A stretch of 64,000 bases of DNA, taken from assembly GCA_024276495.1 (NCBI GenBank), contig JAJRXC010000003.1, forward strand, positions 1 through 64,000, given 5' to 3'. Under the pieces are notes generated by a model. It did not search any database and was not told the DNA's origin. It was given only the letters and a program-made list of their open reading frames with translations. The translations under genes and the position numbers were made by a program. The stretch is from Actinomycetes bacterium. GTDB lineage: Bacteria > Actinomycetota > Acidimicrobiia > Acidimicrobiales > Aldehydirespiratoraceae. Below are positions 44,792 through 54,056 of the stretch, in pieces. Positions within the stretch are counted from its first letter, which is position 1. Each line of letters begins with the position of its first letter.

Positions 44792-45205
44792 TCAGCTGCA
44801 GCAGGTGCCACCGCTCGACGATGCCGACGCGGCGGCCATCACCTCGGCATCGGCCGTCTTCACGTACCACTCCCAGCGGGCGCCATCGGGGTCGGTCACC
44901 CAGGTCTCGATCTTGTCGGCGTAGCAGCAGGTGGTGTCGTCGACTCCGCTGGTCTCGACGCCGTCGCCTCGTAGGCGTTGTTCGGCGGCGGTCACCTCGG
45001 CCGCGGTCTCGACCTCGACGCCGAGATGGTTGAGGGTGCCGCCACCCTTCGGGTTCTCGAAAAGCACCAGCTTCAGCGGTGGCTCGGCGATCGCGAAGTT
45101 GGCGTAGCCCGGCTTGCGCTTGGCCGGCTCCGTGGCGAAGAGCTTCGAGTAGAAGTCGACGGCCTCGTCGATGTCGCTGACGTCGATGGCGAGTTGGAGA
45201 CGCAT
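44792..45205 (-). CDS. arsI: ArsI/CadI-type VOC protein, C-As lyase
   Basis: 137 residues from ATG 45205. VOC/glyoxalase fold with Gln4, His60 and Glu112 as likely iron ligands and the vicinal Cys93-Cys94 (TTCCYA) needed to bind trivalent organoarsenicals in ArsI. A second terminal GTCCS adds two cysteines. ArsI cleaves the carbon-arsenic bond of methylarsenite. Mycobacterial CadI is the same fold. Divergent from arsR with operator-like repeats between. Confidence 0.82.
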   Translation of the reverse strand: MRLQLAIDVSDIDEAVDFYSKLFATEPAKRKPGYANFAIAEPPLKLVLFENPKGGGTLNHLGVEVETAAEVTAAEQRLRGDGVETSGVDDTTCCYADKIETWVTDPDGARWEWYVKTADAEVMAAASASSSGGTCCS

Positions 45206-45217
45206 GGAGGGTTCCTC

Positions 45218-45237
45218 ATTTCGATGAATGTCGATAT
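45218..45237. promoter_or_regulatory. Operator-like repeat 1, arsI side
   Basis: ATTTCGA-N6-TCGATAT, an imperfect palindrome, 13 bp before arsI. A related 20-bp sequence recurs at 45266-45285 (16 of 20 bases equal), as two direct copies 45 bp apart. Fits one ArsR dimer site per gene. Confidence 0.5.
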
Positions 45238-45265
45238 GTACGGTACCGCCACCTTGCCGGATGTA

Positions 45266-45285
45266 TCGATGTCTGTCAATATGAA
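45266..45285. promoter_or_regulatory. Operator-like repeat 2, over arsR start
   Basis: tcgatgtctgtcaatatgaa repeats tcgatgaatgtcgatatgta of the first site with four changes. It covers the ATG of arsR, so binding would shut off its own translation region. Confidence 0.48.
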
Positions 45286-45631
45286 ATCTGTGAGAATCTC
45301 GCTGACCGCACCGTGCTGCACCCCGCTCCAAGCCGCGCCGCTCTCGGAGGACGACGCCGAGGAGCTCGCGATCATGCTGAAGGCACTGGCCGATCCGGTC
45401 CGGCTGCGGCTCTTGAGCCTCATCGCCGCGACCGACGAGGGCGAGGCCTGCGCCTGCGATCTCACGGAGCCGGCGGGACGGTCCCAGGCGACGGTGAGCC
45501 ACCATCTGAGCCAGCTCACGCAGGTCGGCATCCTCGAACGGGAGCAGCGAGGCAAGTGGGCCTGGTTCCGGCTCGACCGCGACCGACTCAGCGGAATCTG
45601 CGCCGCCGTGTGTGCCACTTCGACGGATTGA
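45281..45631 (+). CDS. arsR: ArsR-family arsenic repressor
   Basis: 116 residues from ATG 45281 (in-frame ATGs at 45269 and 45224 are possible). Winged helix: ALADPVRLRLLSLIAA, then QATVSHHLSQLTQVGILEREQRGKWAWFRL. Cys12-Cys13 near the N-terminus and Cys57/Cys59 (EACACDLT) give the As(III) site of the Corynebacterium-type ArsR rather than the E. coli type. It should release DNA on trivalent arsenic and induce arsI. Confidence 0.85.
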   Translation: MKSVRISLTAPCCTPLQAAPLSEDDAEELAIMLKALADPVRLRLLSLIAATDEGEACACDLTEPAGRSQATVSHHLSQLTQVGILEREQRGKWAWFRLDRDRLSGICAAVCATSTD

Positions 45632-45656
45632 CGGCGACTACGCCACCATTGGCGCC

Positions 45657-46670
45657 ATGCGCACACGGCTGACTGACGACGAGGAGGCGGTCCGGGACGT
45701 CTTCGCGGGCTTCTTCGGCAACGAGAGCGCGATCGAGGTCGTTCGAGGCGCCGAACCCGGCGGCCACGACCACGACCTCTGGACGAAACTGGTCGCCACC
45801 GGCGCGCCGGGCATGGCGGTCCCGGCCGGCGCGGGCGGAGGCGGCGCGACGCTCCGGGACCTGGCGGTGGTCGTCGACGTCTGGGGATCGCATCTCGCTC
45901 CCGTGCCGCTCGTGGAACACGCGGTGGCCGCCCGTCTGCTGCACACGCTCGATGCCCCGGCGAACCTGCTCGATCCGGTGATCGCCGGCGATCGGATCGC
46001 GACCGTGGCCCTCCGTGATCCGGTCGACGGGTCGGCCCGGCTCGTCCCGGCCGGTGCGGTTGCCGAAGTCGTGCTCGCCCGGGTCGGCGACGACATCGTG
46101 GCCCGGGAGTCGGCCCCACCCGGAACCGGACCCCGCAACACCGGCGACCTTCCGTTGGCCGATCGAGACCTTCGCGGGGCCGAGGTGATCGGCCCGGCCC
46201 GGAAATGGACCCGGGCCCTCGACGAGTGGAGGGCGTTGATGGCTGTCGCGCATGTGGGCCTAGCCCGGGCGGCCCTTCGACTCGGCGTGGACTACGTGTC
46301 GACACGCATCCAATTCGACGTGCCGATCGGCACGTTCCAGGCGGTGAAGCACGGCTTGGCCGACGCGTCGACGAGGCTCGAAGGCGCCCATCTGCTCGCC
46401 CACCGGGCGGTGTGGGCCCTCGACACCGGCCGGCCCGACGCGACCCGGCTCGCGGGAATGGCCCTGCTGTTCTCGGCGGAGACGGCCCGTTTCGTCACCG
46501 ACCGGTCGCTGCAGTACCACGGCGGCTACGGCTTCGCCGAGGAGTACGACATCCAGCTGTATCACCGCCGGGCCTCGTCGTGGCTGCTGCAGTTGGGCGA
46601 ACCGGGCCTCGAGTACGCCCGGTTGGCCGACGCCGAGTTCGGCCCGACCGACGGTCGGCGGATCGCCTGA
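45657..46670 (+). CDS. Acyl-CoA dehydrogenase, short subunit
   Basis: 337 residues from ATG 45657. Shorter than usual: the N-terminal helical domain and a cut-down beta domain are followed by the C-terminal helices with RIQFDVPIGTFQAVKH and LQYHGGYGFAEEYDIQLYHR. Short acyl-CoA dehydrogenases next to a full one form alpha2beta2 heteromers in steroid side-chain catabolism (as FadE28-FadE29). The stop overlaps the next ATG (TGATG), which supports a complex. Confidence 0.86.
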   Translation: MRTRLTDDEEAVRDVFAGFFGNESAIEVVRGAEPGGHDHDLWTKLVATGAPGMAVPAGAGGGGATLRDLAVVVDVWGSHLAPVPLVEHAVAARLLHTLDAPANLLDPVIAGDRIATVALRDPVDGSARLVPAGAVAEVVLARVGDDIVARESAPPGTGPRNTGDLPLADRDLRGAEVIGPARKWTRALDEWRALMAVAHVGLARAALRLGVDYVSTRIQFDVPIGTFQAVKHGLADASTRLEGAHLLAHRAVWALDTGRPDATRLAGMALLFSAETARFVTDRSLQYHGGYGFAEEYDIQLYHRRASSWLLQLGEPGLEYARLADAEFGPTDGRRIA

Positions 46671-47836
46671 TGGACTTCTCGTTTCCGCCCGAGGTCGAGG
46701 AGTTCCGCGCCGAGGTTCGCGAGTTCCTCGCCGAGCACCTCACCGACGAGATGATCGACGCCACCCACGACGGGACGATCCACGCCCCGGCCCTTCATGC
46801 GGCGATGGCCGAACGGGGATGGCTGGCCGGCCCGGTGCCCGAGGAGCTCGGGGGCGGAGGCCGAGGCGCGCTGGCCTCCGTCGTGCTCAACGAGGAGCTC
46901 CAACTCGCCCGGGCCCCGATCGATGCGATGGCCGTGTCGATCGTTGTCGCCTCGATCCTGCTCGAACACGGCAGCGAGCATCTCAAGACCACGGTGGTCC
47001 CCCGATTGCTCGACGGCACCGCCCTGGGTTGCTTCGGCTACACCGAACCCGAGTCGGGATCCGATGTCGCCGCGGCGAGGACGCGGGCCGTGCGCGACGG
47101 CGACGAGTGGGTCATCAACGGCGCCAAGATGTGGACGACCCTCGCCCACATCGCCGACTACGTGATCCTGTTGACCCGCACCGATCCCGACGTGGCCAAG
47201 CACGAGGGGCTCACCTTCTTTCTCGTGCCGCTCGACACGCCCGGCATCGAGATCCGGCCGGTGCCGACGATGGCCGTCGAACGTTCGAACGCGACCTTCT
47301 ACGACGATGTCCGGATCACGGACGAGTGGCGCGTCGGCGAGGTCGACGGCGGCTGGACAGTGATGAAGACGGCCCTCAAGTACGAGCGCGGCATCGCCGG
47401 TGGCCAGTTTCCGTCGCCGCCGGTGATCGATGCCGCGGTGGACTGGGCCCGCACCCACCAACGGGCCGACGGCTCCCGACCGATCGACGATCCGACCGTG
47501 CGGGAGAAGCTCATGAGAGCGCTCATCGATGTGGAGGTGTGCCGCGGTTTCGCCTACCACACCGCCGCGCTCGCCGAGGACGGCGTGATGTTCGGGGTCG
47601 AGGGGTCGATGACCAAACTCTTCGCGTCGGAGCGCTACAAGCAGCATTGCCGGTGGTTCCAGGATCTGATGGGGGTGGAGGGCCTGCTCACCCACCACAA
47701 CCCCGACGCCCATCTCGGTGGACGAATCGAGGAGCACCTGCGCCACTCCCCTGTCACGACCATCTACGGCGGGACGAGCGAGATCAGCCGCAACCTGATC
47801 GCGGAGGGACACCTCGGGTTGCCGCGAGCGCGCTGA
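46670..47836 (+). CDS. Acyl-CoA dehydrogenase, partner subunit
   Basis: 388 residues from ATG 46670. CFGYTEPESGSDVAAAR, INGAKMWTTLAHIADYV, LEGS-type region and IYGGTSEISRNLIAEGHLGLPR at the end. Together with the 337-residue protein it probably makes a heteromeric enzyme sharing FAD sites. No other gene follows on this strand; convergent with the DUF222-HNH gene 2 bp away. Confidence 0.9.
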   Translation: MDFSFPPEVEEFRAEVREFLAEHLTDEMIDATHDGTIHAPALHAAMAERGWLAGPVPEELGGGGRGALASVVLNEELQLARAPIDAMAVSIVVASILLEHGSEHLKTTVVPRLLDGTALGCFGYTEPESGSDVAAARTRAVRDGDEWVINGAKMWTTLAHIADYVILLTRTDPDVAKHEGLTFFLVPLDTPGIEIRPVPTMAVERSNATFYDDVRITDEWRVGEVDGGWTVMKTALKYERGIAGGQFPSPPVIDAAVDWARTHQRADGSRPIDDPTVREKLMRALIDVEVCRGFAYHTAALAEDGVMFGVEGSMTKLFASERYKQHCRWFQDLMGVEGLLTHHNPDAHLGGRIEEHLRHSPVTTIYGGTSEISRNLIAEGHLGLPRAR

Positions 47837-47838
47837 GC

Positions 47839-49110
47839 TCATTCGATCTCGGTGCCGTCGGGGCGGTACACATGCCATCCACCGGCAGCGTCTCGCCAGA
47901 CCGAGAACCCTTTCTGTTTCCATCGGTTGTGACGGCCGCAGAACGGTGCCCCGTTGCCGGGGTTGGTTCTCCCGCCCTTCGCGTGCTCGTGGGGGTGATC
48001 GATCTCGCATCTTGTGGAGGGGACCGCACAGCCGGGCCACGGACAGTGGCGGGCGGAGAGTTGAGCCGCCAACCGGGCCCCACCGGTGAAGGTGCGGGAC
48101 CTTCCCAGATCGATCACCACCCCGGCGGCGTCGACCACGACCCGACGGAACTTCCCGAGCAAGGCGTGGGCGGCCGCCTCCGTCGGCTCGAGCGGAACAC
48201 CATCGATCGTCTCACACCGGTACGTGTCGGCATCGATGGCCCGCGGGACCGCGCCGTCGAGCCGACGCACCATCTCCTCGAAGGTCTCCTCGCCCCACAC
48301 GATGTTGTGCACGAAGTCGACGGGCACCGTGCCGGCACCCGACCCGGCCGCGTCCTGAAAGACTTTCCAGAGCGCGTCGGCCCGGCGTTGTGATTCTCGC
48401 CGGGGCAGCTGGGCCTCCGTGGCGTCGTCGCCGTGCTCGGCCCGGGCCTTCTCCCAGTCGGCGAGCCGTTCGGCATCGACGTAGTAGCGAAAGATCTCGT
48501 CGATCGCCGCGCCCTGGAACGCACCGACCCCACCATCGAAGCTCCAGCCAAGGTCGTAGTTCTGCCGAAGGGCGAAGTCGCGGGATTCGTGGTTCCTCGA
48601 GTTGGCCGGTTCGGGGCCATCGGCGTCGGCGAGCCGCTCCCATTGGCGAACCTCGAGCTCGAAGTCGGCATACGACAGCCTCGAAGCGATGCGCAGGAAC
48701 CACGGCTGGACCTCGGCCATCGCGGCACGGACCCGCGGGTTGGCGTGGACCCGGCTCAGCAGGTCGAACTGGTCGAGCCCGAGCGTGCCGGCCGCCAACG
48801 CCGCGCCGATCTCGCCGAGATCGCCGATCAGGCGCGCGCCGCGTTGACGCGCCGCCGCTTCGCGGTTGGACACCTTCGCGACATGGCGGACCATCACCTT
48901 GGCCGAGGCGTGTCCGTCGTCGTGGAACGTGCCGGTGCGTTCGACCTCGGCCAGCAGCCGGATCTGTACCGCTCCGAGCCTCCGCCGCGCCGTCTCGGCC
49001 GCAGCAACCAACTCCCTCGCGTCGGCCGCATCGCCGAGCTCGAAGTCGTTGTCGAGCAGCGACTCGAGCACGTCGTTCAACCGGTGGAGATCCGCAGCTC
49101 CATCGAACAT
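47839..49110 (-). CDS. DUF222 HNH endonuclease-like protein
   Basis: 423 residues from ATG 49110. Long N-terminal DUF222 helical region, then HNH domain with CPWPGCAVPSTRCEIDHPHEHAKGG, NGAPFCGRHNRWK (zinc Cys pairs and the HNH His/Asn). Abundant in actinobacteria; often linked to mobile DNA but without defined function. No transposase or intron is adjacent, so it could be a free-standing nuclease. Confidence 0.88.
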   Translation of the reverse strand: MFDGAADLHRLNDVLESLLDNDFELGDAADARELVAAAETARRRLGAVQIRLLAEVERTGTFHDDGHASAKVMVRHVAKVSNREAAARQRGARLIGDLGEIGAALAAGTLGLDQFDLLSRVHANPRVRAAMAEVQPWFLRIASRLSYADFELEVRQWERLADADGPEPANSRNHESRDFALRQNYDLGWSFDGGVGAFQGAAIDEIFRYYVDAERLADWEKARAEHGDDATEAQLPRRESQRRADALWKVFQDAAGSGAGTVPVDFVHNIVWGEETFEEMVRRLDGAVPRAIDADTYRCETIDGVPLEPTEAAAHALLGKFRRVVVDAAGVVIDLGRSRTFTGGARLAAQLSARHCPWPGCAVPSTRCEIDHPHEHAKGGRTNPGNGAPFCGRHNRWKQKGFSVWRDAAGGWHVYRPDGTEIE

Positions 49111-49202
49111 GTGTTCGACACTACGCGCCCCCTGTGACACTCCCCGGCCGACGTCGAGGCCACGGCGGCGTCCGACCGAGTCGCCGCGTAGAGTCGGCCC
49201 CG

Positions 49203-50348
49203 ATGATCGCGATGCCCACCTACGAACGGCTTCGGGCCCGCCGGGGAGTGAAGTGGTCGAAGTACGGCCCCGATGTCCTCGCGGCCTGGGTCGCCGACAT
49301 GGACTTCGATCCGCCGGCGGCGATCACCGAGGAGATGGCCCGGTTCATCGAACGGGCCGATCTCGGTTACAACCTGGGCCTCGCCAAGGAACTCCCCGCC
49401 GCCTATTCGGGCTGGCAGGAGCGCCACCACGGCTGGCGGCCCGACGAGGAGCGCATCCGTCCGTTCACCGGCACGCTCCAGGCGCTCGAGACGGCGCTGT
49501 GGTACCGCACGAAGCCGGGCGACGGCGTGGTCGTGTTCACCCCGATCTACTACCCATTCCTCGACGCGATCACCGACAGTGGCCGCCGGATCGTCGACGT
49601 CCCGCTCGATCCCGACGGCTGGAGGATCGACGCCGACCTCCTCGCCGCCGCCGTGAACGACACAACCTCGATGATGCTGTTCTGCCAGCCCCACAATCCG
49701 GTCGGCCGGGTGTTCGACGACGATGAGATCGCCTCAGTGGCCGCGGTCGCCGAGCATCACGATCTGCTCGTCGTCACCGATGAGATCTGGGGCGACCTGA
49801 CCCTGACCACACCGCACCGCCCCCTTGCCACGATGGACGAACGCCTCCGAGGACGGCTGGTCACCCTTGGCTCTCCCAGCAAGACGTTCACCCTGGCCGG
49901 GCTGCGCTGCGCGGTCGCCCACATCGACGACGACCGGCTCGGCACCACCTTGGCGACGATGCCGGGCCACCTGCTCGGTGCGTCGAGCACGACGAGCATC
50001 GCCGGCGCCCTCATCGCCTGGACGGAATGCGACGAGTGGCCGGCCGAGCTCCGACTCGAACTCCGGGCCCGCTACGACCAACTCGCCGCCAGGCTCCGCG
50101 CCGAACTCCCGGAGGTCACCATGACCGCCCCGGAGGCCACCTATTTCGGCTGGCTCGACTTCCGGACGACCGGCCTGGGCGACGATCCCGCGAAGCGACT
50201 TCTCGACGAGGCCAAGGTCGCCCTGAGCTCCGGGCTACCGTTCGGCGAGCAGGGCACGGGATTCGCCCGCATCAACTTCGCCACATCCGCCGAGATCCTC
50301 GACGACGTCATCGACCGGATCGTCACCCTGGTGAGGAGCACCCCATGA
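49203..50348 (+). CDS. MalY/PatB-type PLP aminotransferase or C-S lyase
   Basis: 381 residues from ATG 49203. RRGVKWSKYGPDVLAAWVADMDF at the start, NPVGRVF, VVTDEIWGDL, and the PLP lysine in LGSPSKTF. MalY/PatB proteins cleave cystathionine or act as class I aminotransferases. Stop overlaps the next ATG (ATGA), coupling it to the DUF169 gene. Confidence 0.86.
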   Translation: MIAMPTYERLRARRGVKWSKYGPDVLAAWVADMDFDPPAAITEEMARFIERADLGYNLGLAKELPAAYSGWQERHHGWRPDEERIRPFTGTLQALETALWYRTKPGDGVVVFTPIYYPFLDAITDSGRRIVDVPLDPDGWRIDADLLAAAVNDTTSMMLFCQPHNPVGRVFDDDEIASVAAVAEHHDLLVVTDEIWGDLTLTTPHRPLATMDERLRGRLVTLGSPSKTFTLAGLRCAVAHIDDDRLGTTLATMPGHLLGASSTTSIAGALIAWTECDEWPAELRLELRARYDQLAARLRAELPEVTMTAPEATYFGWLDFRTTGLGDDPAKRLLDEAKVALSSGLPFGEQGTGFARINFATSAEILDDVIDRIVTLVRSTP

Positions 50349-51136
50349 CCGACCAACCGGTGAGCATCCGCGTCGACGACGCCGACATCGACTGGCCCCA
50401 GACCCTTTCCCGCCTCGACCGGGTCCTGCGAATCCGCACCACACCGATCGGCATGAAGCTCTTCGAGACGGTCGAGGAGATGGAGGCGATCGAACGAATC
50501 CGCCGGCCGACCGATGTCCACACCGCTGACCAGATCGTGTCGATGGCGTCGCGGCTCGACTGGACCGTCGGCATCACCGGCGCCGACCTCGTCGGTGCCC
50601 AATGCGCGTCGGTGCTCGGTCTCGGCGGCCAGGACGACGAGTGGTTCTCGGGGCGACACATGGCCGGGGTGTGGTTCGAGACCGTCGAGGAGGCGTCGGC
50701 GCACCAGCATGCGATGGACATCGTCCCCGTCGGCACCTACCAGGCGATGGCCGCGTCACCCCTGCGGACCGGGCGGCTCGACCCGCCCGACATCTGCCTC
50801 GTCTACGCGACACCCGGCCAGATGATCATCCTCATCAACGGACTGCAGTGGTCGGGCTATCGCAAGCTCGACTGGAGTTGCGTCGGCGAGTCCTCGTGCG
50901 CGGATTCCTGGGGGCGGGCGCTGTCCACCGGTGAACCGAGCGTGTCGATCCCGTGTTACGCCGAGCGGCGCTACGGCGGCGTGGCCGACGACGAGATGCT
51001 GATCGCGTTGCGTCCGGGCCATCTCGTGCAGGCGATCGACGGGATGGAAGCGCTGGCCCGCAACGGTCTGCGCTACCCGATCCCGCCCTACGGCATCCAG
51101 ACCGATGCCCGGGCCGGGCTCGGCGCCAGCTACTGA
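50345..51136 (+). CDS. DUF169 protein
   Basis: 263 residues. DUF169 pattern with TTPIGMKLFE, TADQIVSMASRL, and the Cys-containing WSCVGESSCADSW. Function unknown; several cysteines could bind a metal or cluster. Overlaps the PLP gene by 4 bp, so a linked role in sulfur or amino-acid metabolism is an inference. Confidence 0.8.
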   Translation: MTDQPVSIRVDDADIDWPQTLSRLDRVLRIRTTPIGMKLFETVEEMEAIERIRRPTDVHTADQIVSMASRLDWTVGITGADLVGAQCASVLGLGGQDDEWFSGRHMAGVWFETVEEASAHQHAMDIVPVGTYQAMAASPLRTGRLDPPDICLVYATPGQMIILINGLQWSGYRKLDWSCVGESSCADSWGRALSTGEPSVSIPCYAERRYGGVADDEMLIALRPGHLVQAIDGMEALARNGLRYPIPPYGIQTDARAGLGASY

Positions 51137-51150
51137 GCCTCGGGGGTCGT

Positions 51151-52257
51151 CTATCCGGCGGTGCGCCGCATCAGGGCTTCGAGGGGGCCGCGGGAGAATC
51201 GCCGTCGCCAGGCCCACGCGGCCACGACCGCGACGATCGAGAAGACGAGGCTGGTGGTGACTGCCCACGCGAGCGACTGATCCTCCAGGCGCCCGATCCC
51301 GTCGAGGATGCCCATGCCGACGAGCACGTGGGCGAGGTAGATCGTGAGGGCGAGCTGGCCGGTGGCGACCAGCGGCCCGGCCCAGCGCGACGAGAGACGA
51401 TGGCCGAGCCAGATCGAACCGAGGATCACCAGCACCGCGGTGGCCGCGCCGGCGACGAGATACATGGGCAGGGGCGGGATCGGTTCGACGGAGAACAACC
51501 ATCGCCAGCTCTCGTCGTCCAGCTCGTCGAGGTCGGACCCCTTCGGCCCGATCACGATCCAGGCGGCGAGTTCGGTGACGATGACGATCATGCCGGCCCG
51601 GATGGCGAGGGTTCGACGCCAGGTGGTATCGCGCAGGTCGGTGCGTCCGAGCCACGTCCCGAACAGGTAGAAGGCGATCCACGGCAGCACCGGATGGAAG
51701 CCGTCGACGAAGAGGTTGCGCAGGAATCCGGAGGGGGTGGCGATGCCGGCGTAGGAGATGTCGTCGAGGTCCCAGTTGGCGAAGTAGTCGAAGGAGACGA
51801 TGAACGCGAAGGACGCGACGATCGCGGTCGACCCGAGCCGGAGGAGGGTCCGGGCGGGGGCAAAGAGGACCACGGCGCCGATGCCGAGGTAGATGCCGTA
51901 GAAGTGCAGGATGTCGGCCGGCCAGATCGGGAAGAACGCCCAGCCGAGCACGAAGAGGAACGCGGCACGGCGGGCGAGCGTGACACGGGCCTGGCGTCGG
52001 GCCTGTGGGTCGCCGGACTCGCGGGCCCGCCGTGATCCGAGACTGGCGCCGATGCCGGCGAGGATGACGAAGGTCGCGGCTGCCCGCCCGTCGAGCGATG
52101 CCGCCATGGCCCGTAGCCATCCGGGACCGCCGTCGCTCGCGTTCATCGTGACCTTGTAGTTGACGATCACCATGCCGACGATGGCGAAGGCCCGGGCGAT
52201 GTCGAGGCCGACGATGCGGGTCGTTTTCGAGGTTGTCGTTGCGGCGAAGGGGGGCAC
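51151..52257 (-). CDS. DUF418/YeiB-type membrane protein
   Basis: 368 residues, about ten transmembrane segments. RIVGLDIARAFAIVGMV at the start, FVILAGIGASLG, DILHFYGIYLGIGAVVL, and the C-terminal DUF418 part ATGQLALTIYLAHVLVGMG. Related to acyltransferase-like membrane proteins; function unclear. Divergent from a TetR gene with an AT-rich gap of 72 bp. Confidence 0.83.
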   Translation of the reverse strand: MPPFAATTTSKTTRIVGLDIARAFAIVGMVIVNYKVTMNASDGGPGWLRAMAASLDGRAAATFVILAGIGASLGSRRARESGDPQARRQARVTLARRAAFLFVLGWAFFPIWPADILHFYGIYLGIGAVVLFAPARTLLRLGSTAIVASFAFIVSFDYFANWDLDDISYAGIATPSGFLRNLFVDGFHPVLPWIAFYLFGTWLGRTDLRDTTWRRTLAIRAGMIVIVTELAAWIVIGPKGSDLDELDDESWRWLFSVEPIPPLPMYLVAGAATAVLVILGSIWLGHRLSSRWAGPLVATGQLALTIYLAHVLVGMGILDGIGRLEDQSLAWAVTTSLVFSIVAVVAAWAWRRRFSRGPLEALMRRTAG

Positions 52258-52279
52258 CAGGTCAGATTATCGAAGTCAC

Positions 52280-52308
52280 TTGCTATATGCGAGTCACTCT
52301 TATATTTT
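52280..52308 (+). promoter_or_regulatory. Promoter with operator-like repeats for TetR gene
   Basis: TTGCTA (52280-52285), 17 bp, TATTTT (52303-52308) in an AT-rich gap. AGTCACT occurs twice 18 bp apart (52274-52280 and 52292-52298), and CACTCT/AGAGTG form an inverted repeat with 11 bp between. These may be the TetR binding site. Confidence 0.5.
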
Positions 52309-52329
52309 GGGAGAGTGTAGGCTTGAAGC

Positions 52330-52902
52330 GTGCCTTCGAAGCTCAATCTGCGGGAACGAAACCGGCTCGCGACGATGCGTCTCGCCCAGCAAACCGCGGT
52401 CGAGATGTTCGAAGCCGACGGATTCGACGCCACCCCGGTCGAAGCGGTCGCCGCGGAGACCGGCGTCTCCCCCTCGACGATCTATCGACTGTTCGGCACC
52501 AAGGAGGCGCTCGTCACCTGGGACGAGCAGGATCGGGTGGTCGACGCCGAACTGGGCCGCCGGCTCGGACGCCGGCCGCCGATCGACGCGTTCAAAGACG
52601 CGGTACGGATCGGGCTCGCCGAGCGGCCCGATGTCGACCTCTTCCTGCGCCGCCTCCGGCTGATGTACCGAGAAGACGCCATCGGTGCGGCCGCGGTCGA
52701 ACAGGACCTCCACGACCGGGCCGACCTCGCCGCCGCCTTCGCCGAAGCCGACGCACGCACGACACCCACATTGGCCGACGACGTGCTCGCCGGCGTGTGC
52801 CTCGCCGCCCTCGACGCCGCCCTCGACCACTGGCAACGCGACCCCCACGCCGTCTCGCTGAGCCGACTACTTGACAAGGCCTTCGCCGCGCTCGAAAAGT
52901 AG
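52330..52902 (+). CDS. TetR-family regulator
   Basis: 190 residues from GTG 52330. HTH LAQQTAVEMFEADGFDATPVEAVAAETGVSPSTIYRLFGTKEALV in pieces, C-terminal helices with a cluster of Ala/Asp. Divergent from the DUF418 protein and 60 bp before the epimerase. Likely controls one or both neighbours. Confidence 0.85.
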   Translation: MPSKLNLRERNRLATMRLAQQTAVEMFEADGFDATPVEAVAAETGVSPSTIYRLFGTKEALVTWDEQDRVVDAELGRRLGRRPPIDAFKDAVRIGLAERPDVDLFLRRLRLMYREDAIGAAAVEQDLHDRADLAAAFAEADARTTPTLADDVLAGVCLAALDAALDHWQRDPHAVSLSRLLDKAFAALEK

Positions 52903-52962
52903 CGTCCGGACGATCCCCGACGACCCTTCCGTGGTCCACAGGTCTGGGGAAGGAGATCGCAG

Positions 52963-53868
52963 ATGGGGTTGACCAATCGGGTCATCGTGATTGCCGGCTG
53001 CACGGGCCAGGTCGGCACCGCGATCACCGCCGCGCTCGCCGCCCAGGGTCACGAGGTCCACGGCCTCGCCCGGTTCAAGGACCCGACCGTGCGCTACCGC
53101 ATGGAAGCCGCCGGGGTGACCTGTCACACCGTCGACCTGGTCGACCCCGATCTGACCGGTGTACCGCGCGACGTCGATCACCTCCTCAACTTCGCGGTCA
53201 CGAAGACCGGGCGTTGGGACAAGGACCTCGCCGCCAACGCCGACGCCGCGGGCCTGCTCATGAGCCACTGTCGATCCGCCCGCAGCGTGCTGCACTGCTC
53301 ATCGACCGCGGTCTACGCGCCGACCGGCGGTGAGCCGATGCGGGAAGATTCGCCCCTCGGGCGCGACCACCACCAACATCTGATGCCGACCTACTCGACG
53401 GCCAAGACCGCGGCAGAGTCGGTCGTGAGCTTCGCTGCCCGGGAGTTCGAACTGCCCACCACGATCGCCCGTCTGTGTGTGCCCTACGGCGACGACGCGG
53501 GCTGGCCCGTGTTCCATCTGCTGATGGCCCAGAACGGTCAGCAGATTCCGGTCCACGTCGACGGCAGCCGCTACAACCCGATCCACCACGACGACATCGT
53601 GGCCCAGATCCCCAGGCTGCTCGACGCTGCGTCGATCCCGGCCACCATTCTCAACTGGGGTGGCGACGAGGTGGTCTCCGTCAAGGAATGGACCCGCTAC
53701 ATGTGCGGGATCGCCGGTGCGCCCGCTCCCCGGTTCGAGCCGACGGAGCTCACTATCCCGAGCGCGGTCATCGACACGACCCGCTCCCGCACGATCCTCG
53801 GACCATGCCGGGTGGGTTGGCGCGACGGGTTCCGGCGGCTGACCGAGACGATCGTCGGACACGGCTGA
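52963..53868 (+). CDS. NAD(P)-dependent epimerase/dehydratase
   Basis: 301 residues from ATG 52963 with AAGGAG upstream. Extended SDR: GCTGQVGTAI, DVDHLLNFAV, CSSTAVYAPTGG, catalytic YSTAK, ARLCVPYG, NPIHHDDIV. Probably acts on a nucleotide sugar or a similar small substrate. Last chromosomal gene before the tRNA. Confidence 0.85.
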   Translation: MGLTNRVIVIAGCTGQVGTAITAALAAQGHEVHGLARFKDPTVRYRMEAAGVTCHTVDLVDPDLTGVPRDVDHLLNFAVTKTGRWDKDLAANADAAGLLMSHCRSARSVLHCSSTAVYAPTGGEPMREDSPLGRDHHQHLMPTYSTAKTAAESVVSFAAREFELPTTIARLCVPYGDDAGWPVFHLLMAQNGQQIPVHVDGSRYNPIHHDDIVAQIPRLLDAASIPATILNWGGDEVVSVKEWTRYMCGIAGAPAPRFEPTELTIPSAVIDTTRSRTILGPCRVGWRDGFRRLTETIVGHG

Positions 53869-53938
53869 TCCACGCCGACGGCGACCCGACCGAGACACGG
53901 AAGGGAGCGGGGCCGCACGGGGTTACCCTGCATCCGAA

Positions 53939-54015
53939 CGGGACGTGGCGCAGCTCGGTAGCGCACCTGCTTTGGGAGCAGGGGGTCGGGAGTTCAAATC
54001 TCCCCGTCCCGACCA
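53939..54015 (+). tRNA. tRNA-Pro(UGG)
   Basis: Acceptor CGGGACG/CGTCCCG closes perfectly, with CCA encoded at 54013-54015. D-arm GCGCAGCTCGGTAGCGC, anticodon stem CCTGC/GCAGG with loop TTTGGGA (anticodon TGG), T-arm GGGAGTTCAAATCTCCC. Its 3' end lies ~100 bp before a tyrosine integrase, so it is the probable attachment site. Confidence 0.95.
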
Positions 54016-54056
54016 AGAAAGACCTGGTGAGAGGCCTGGGCGAGTGGACTGGGTTC

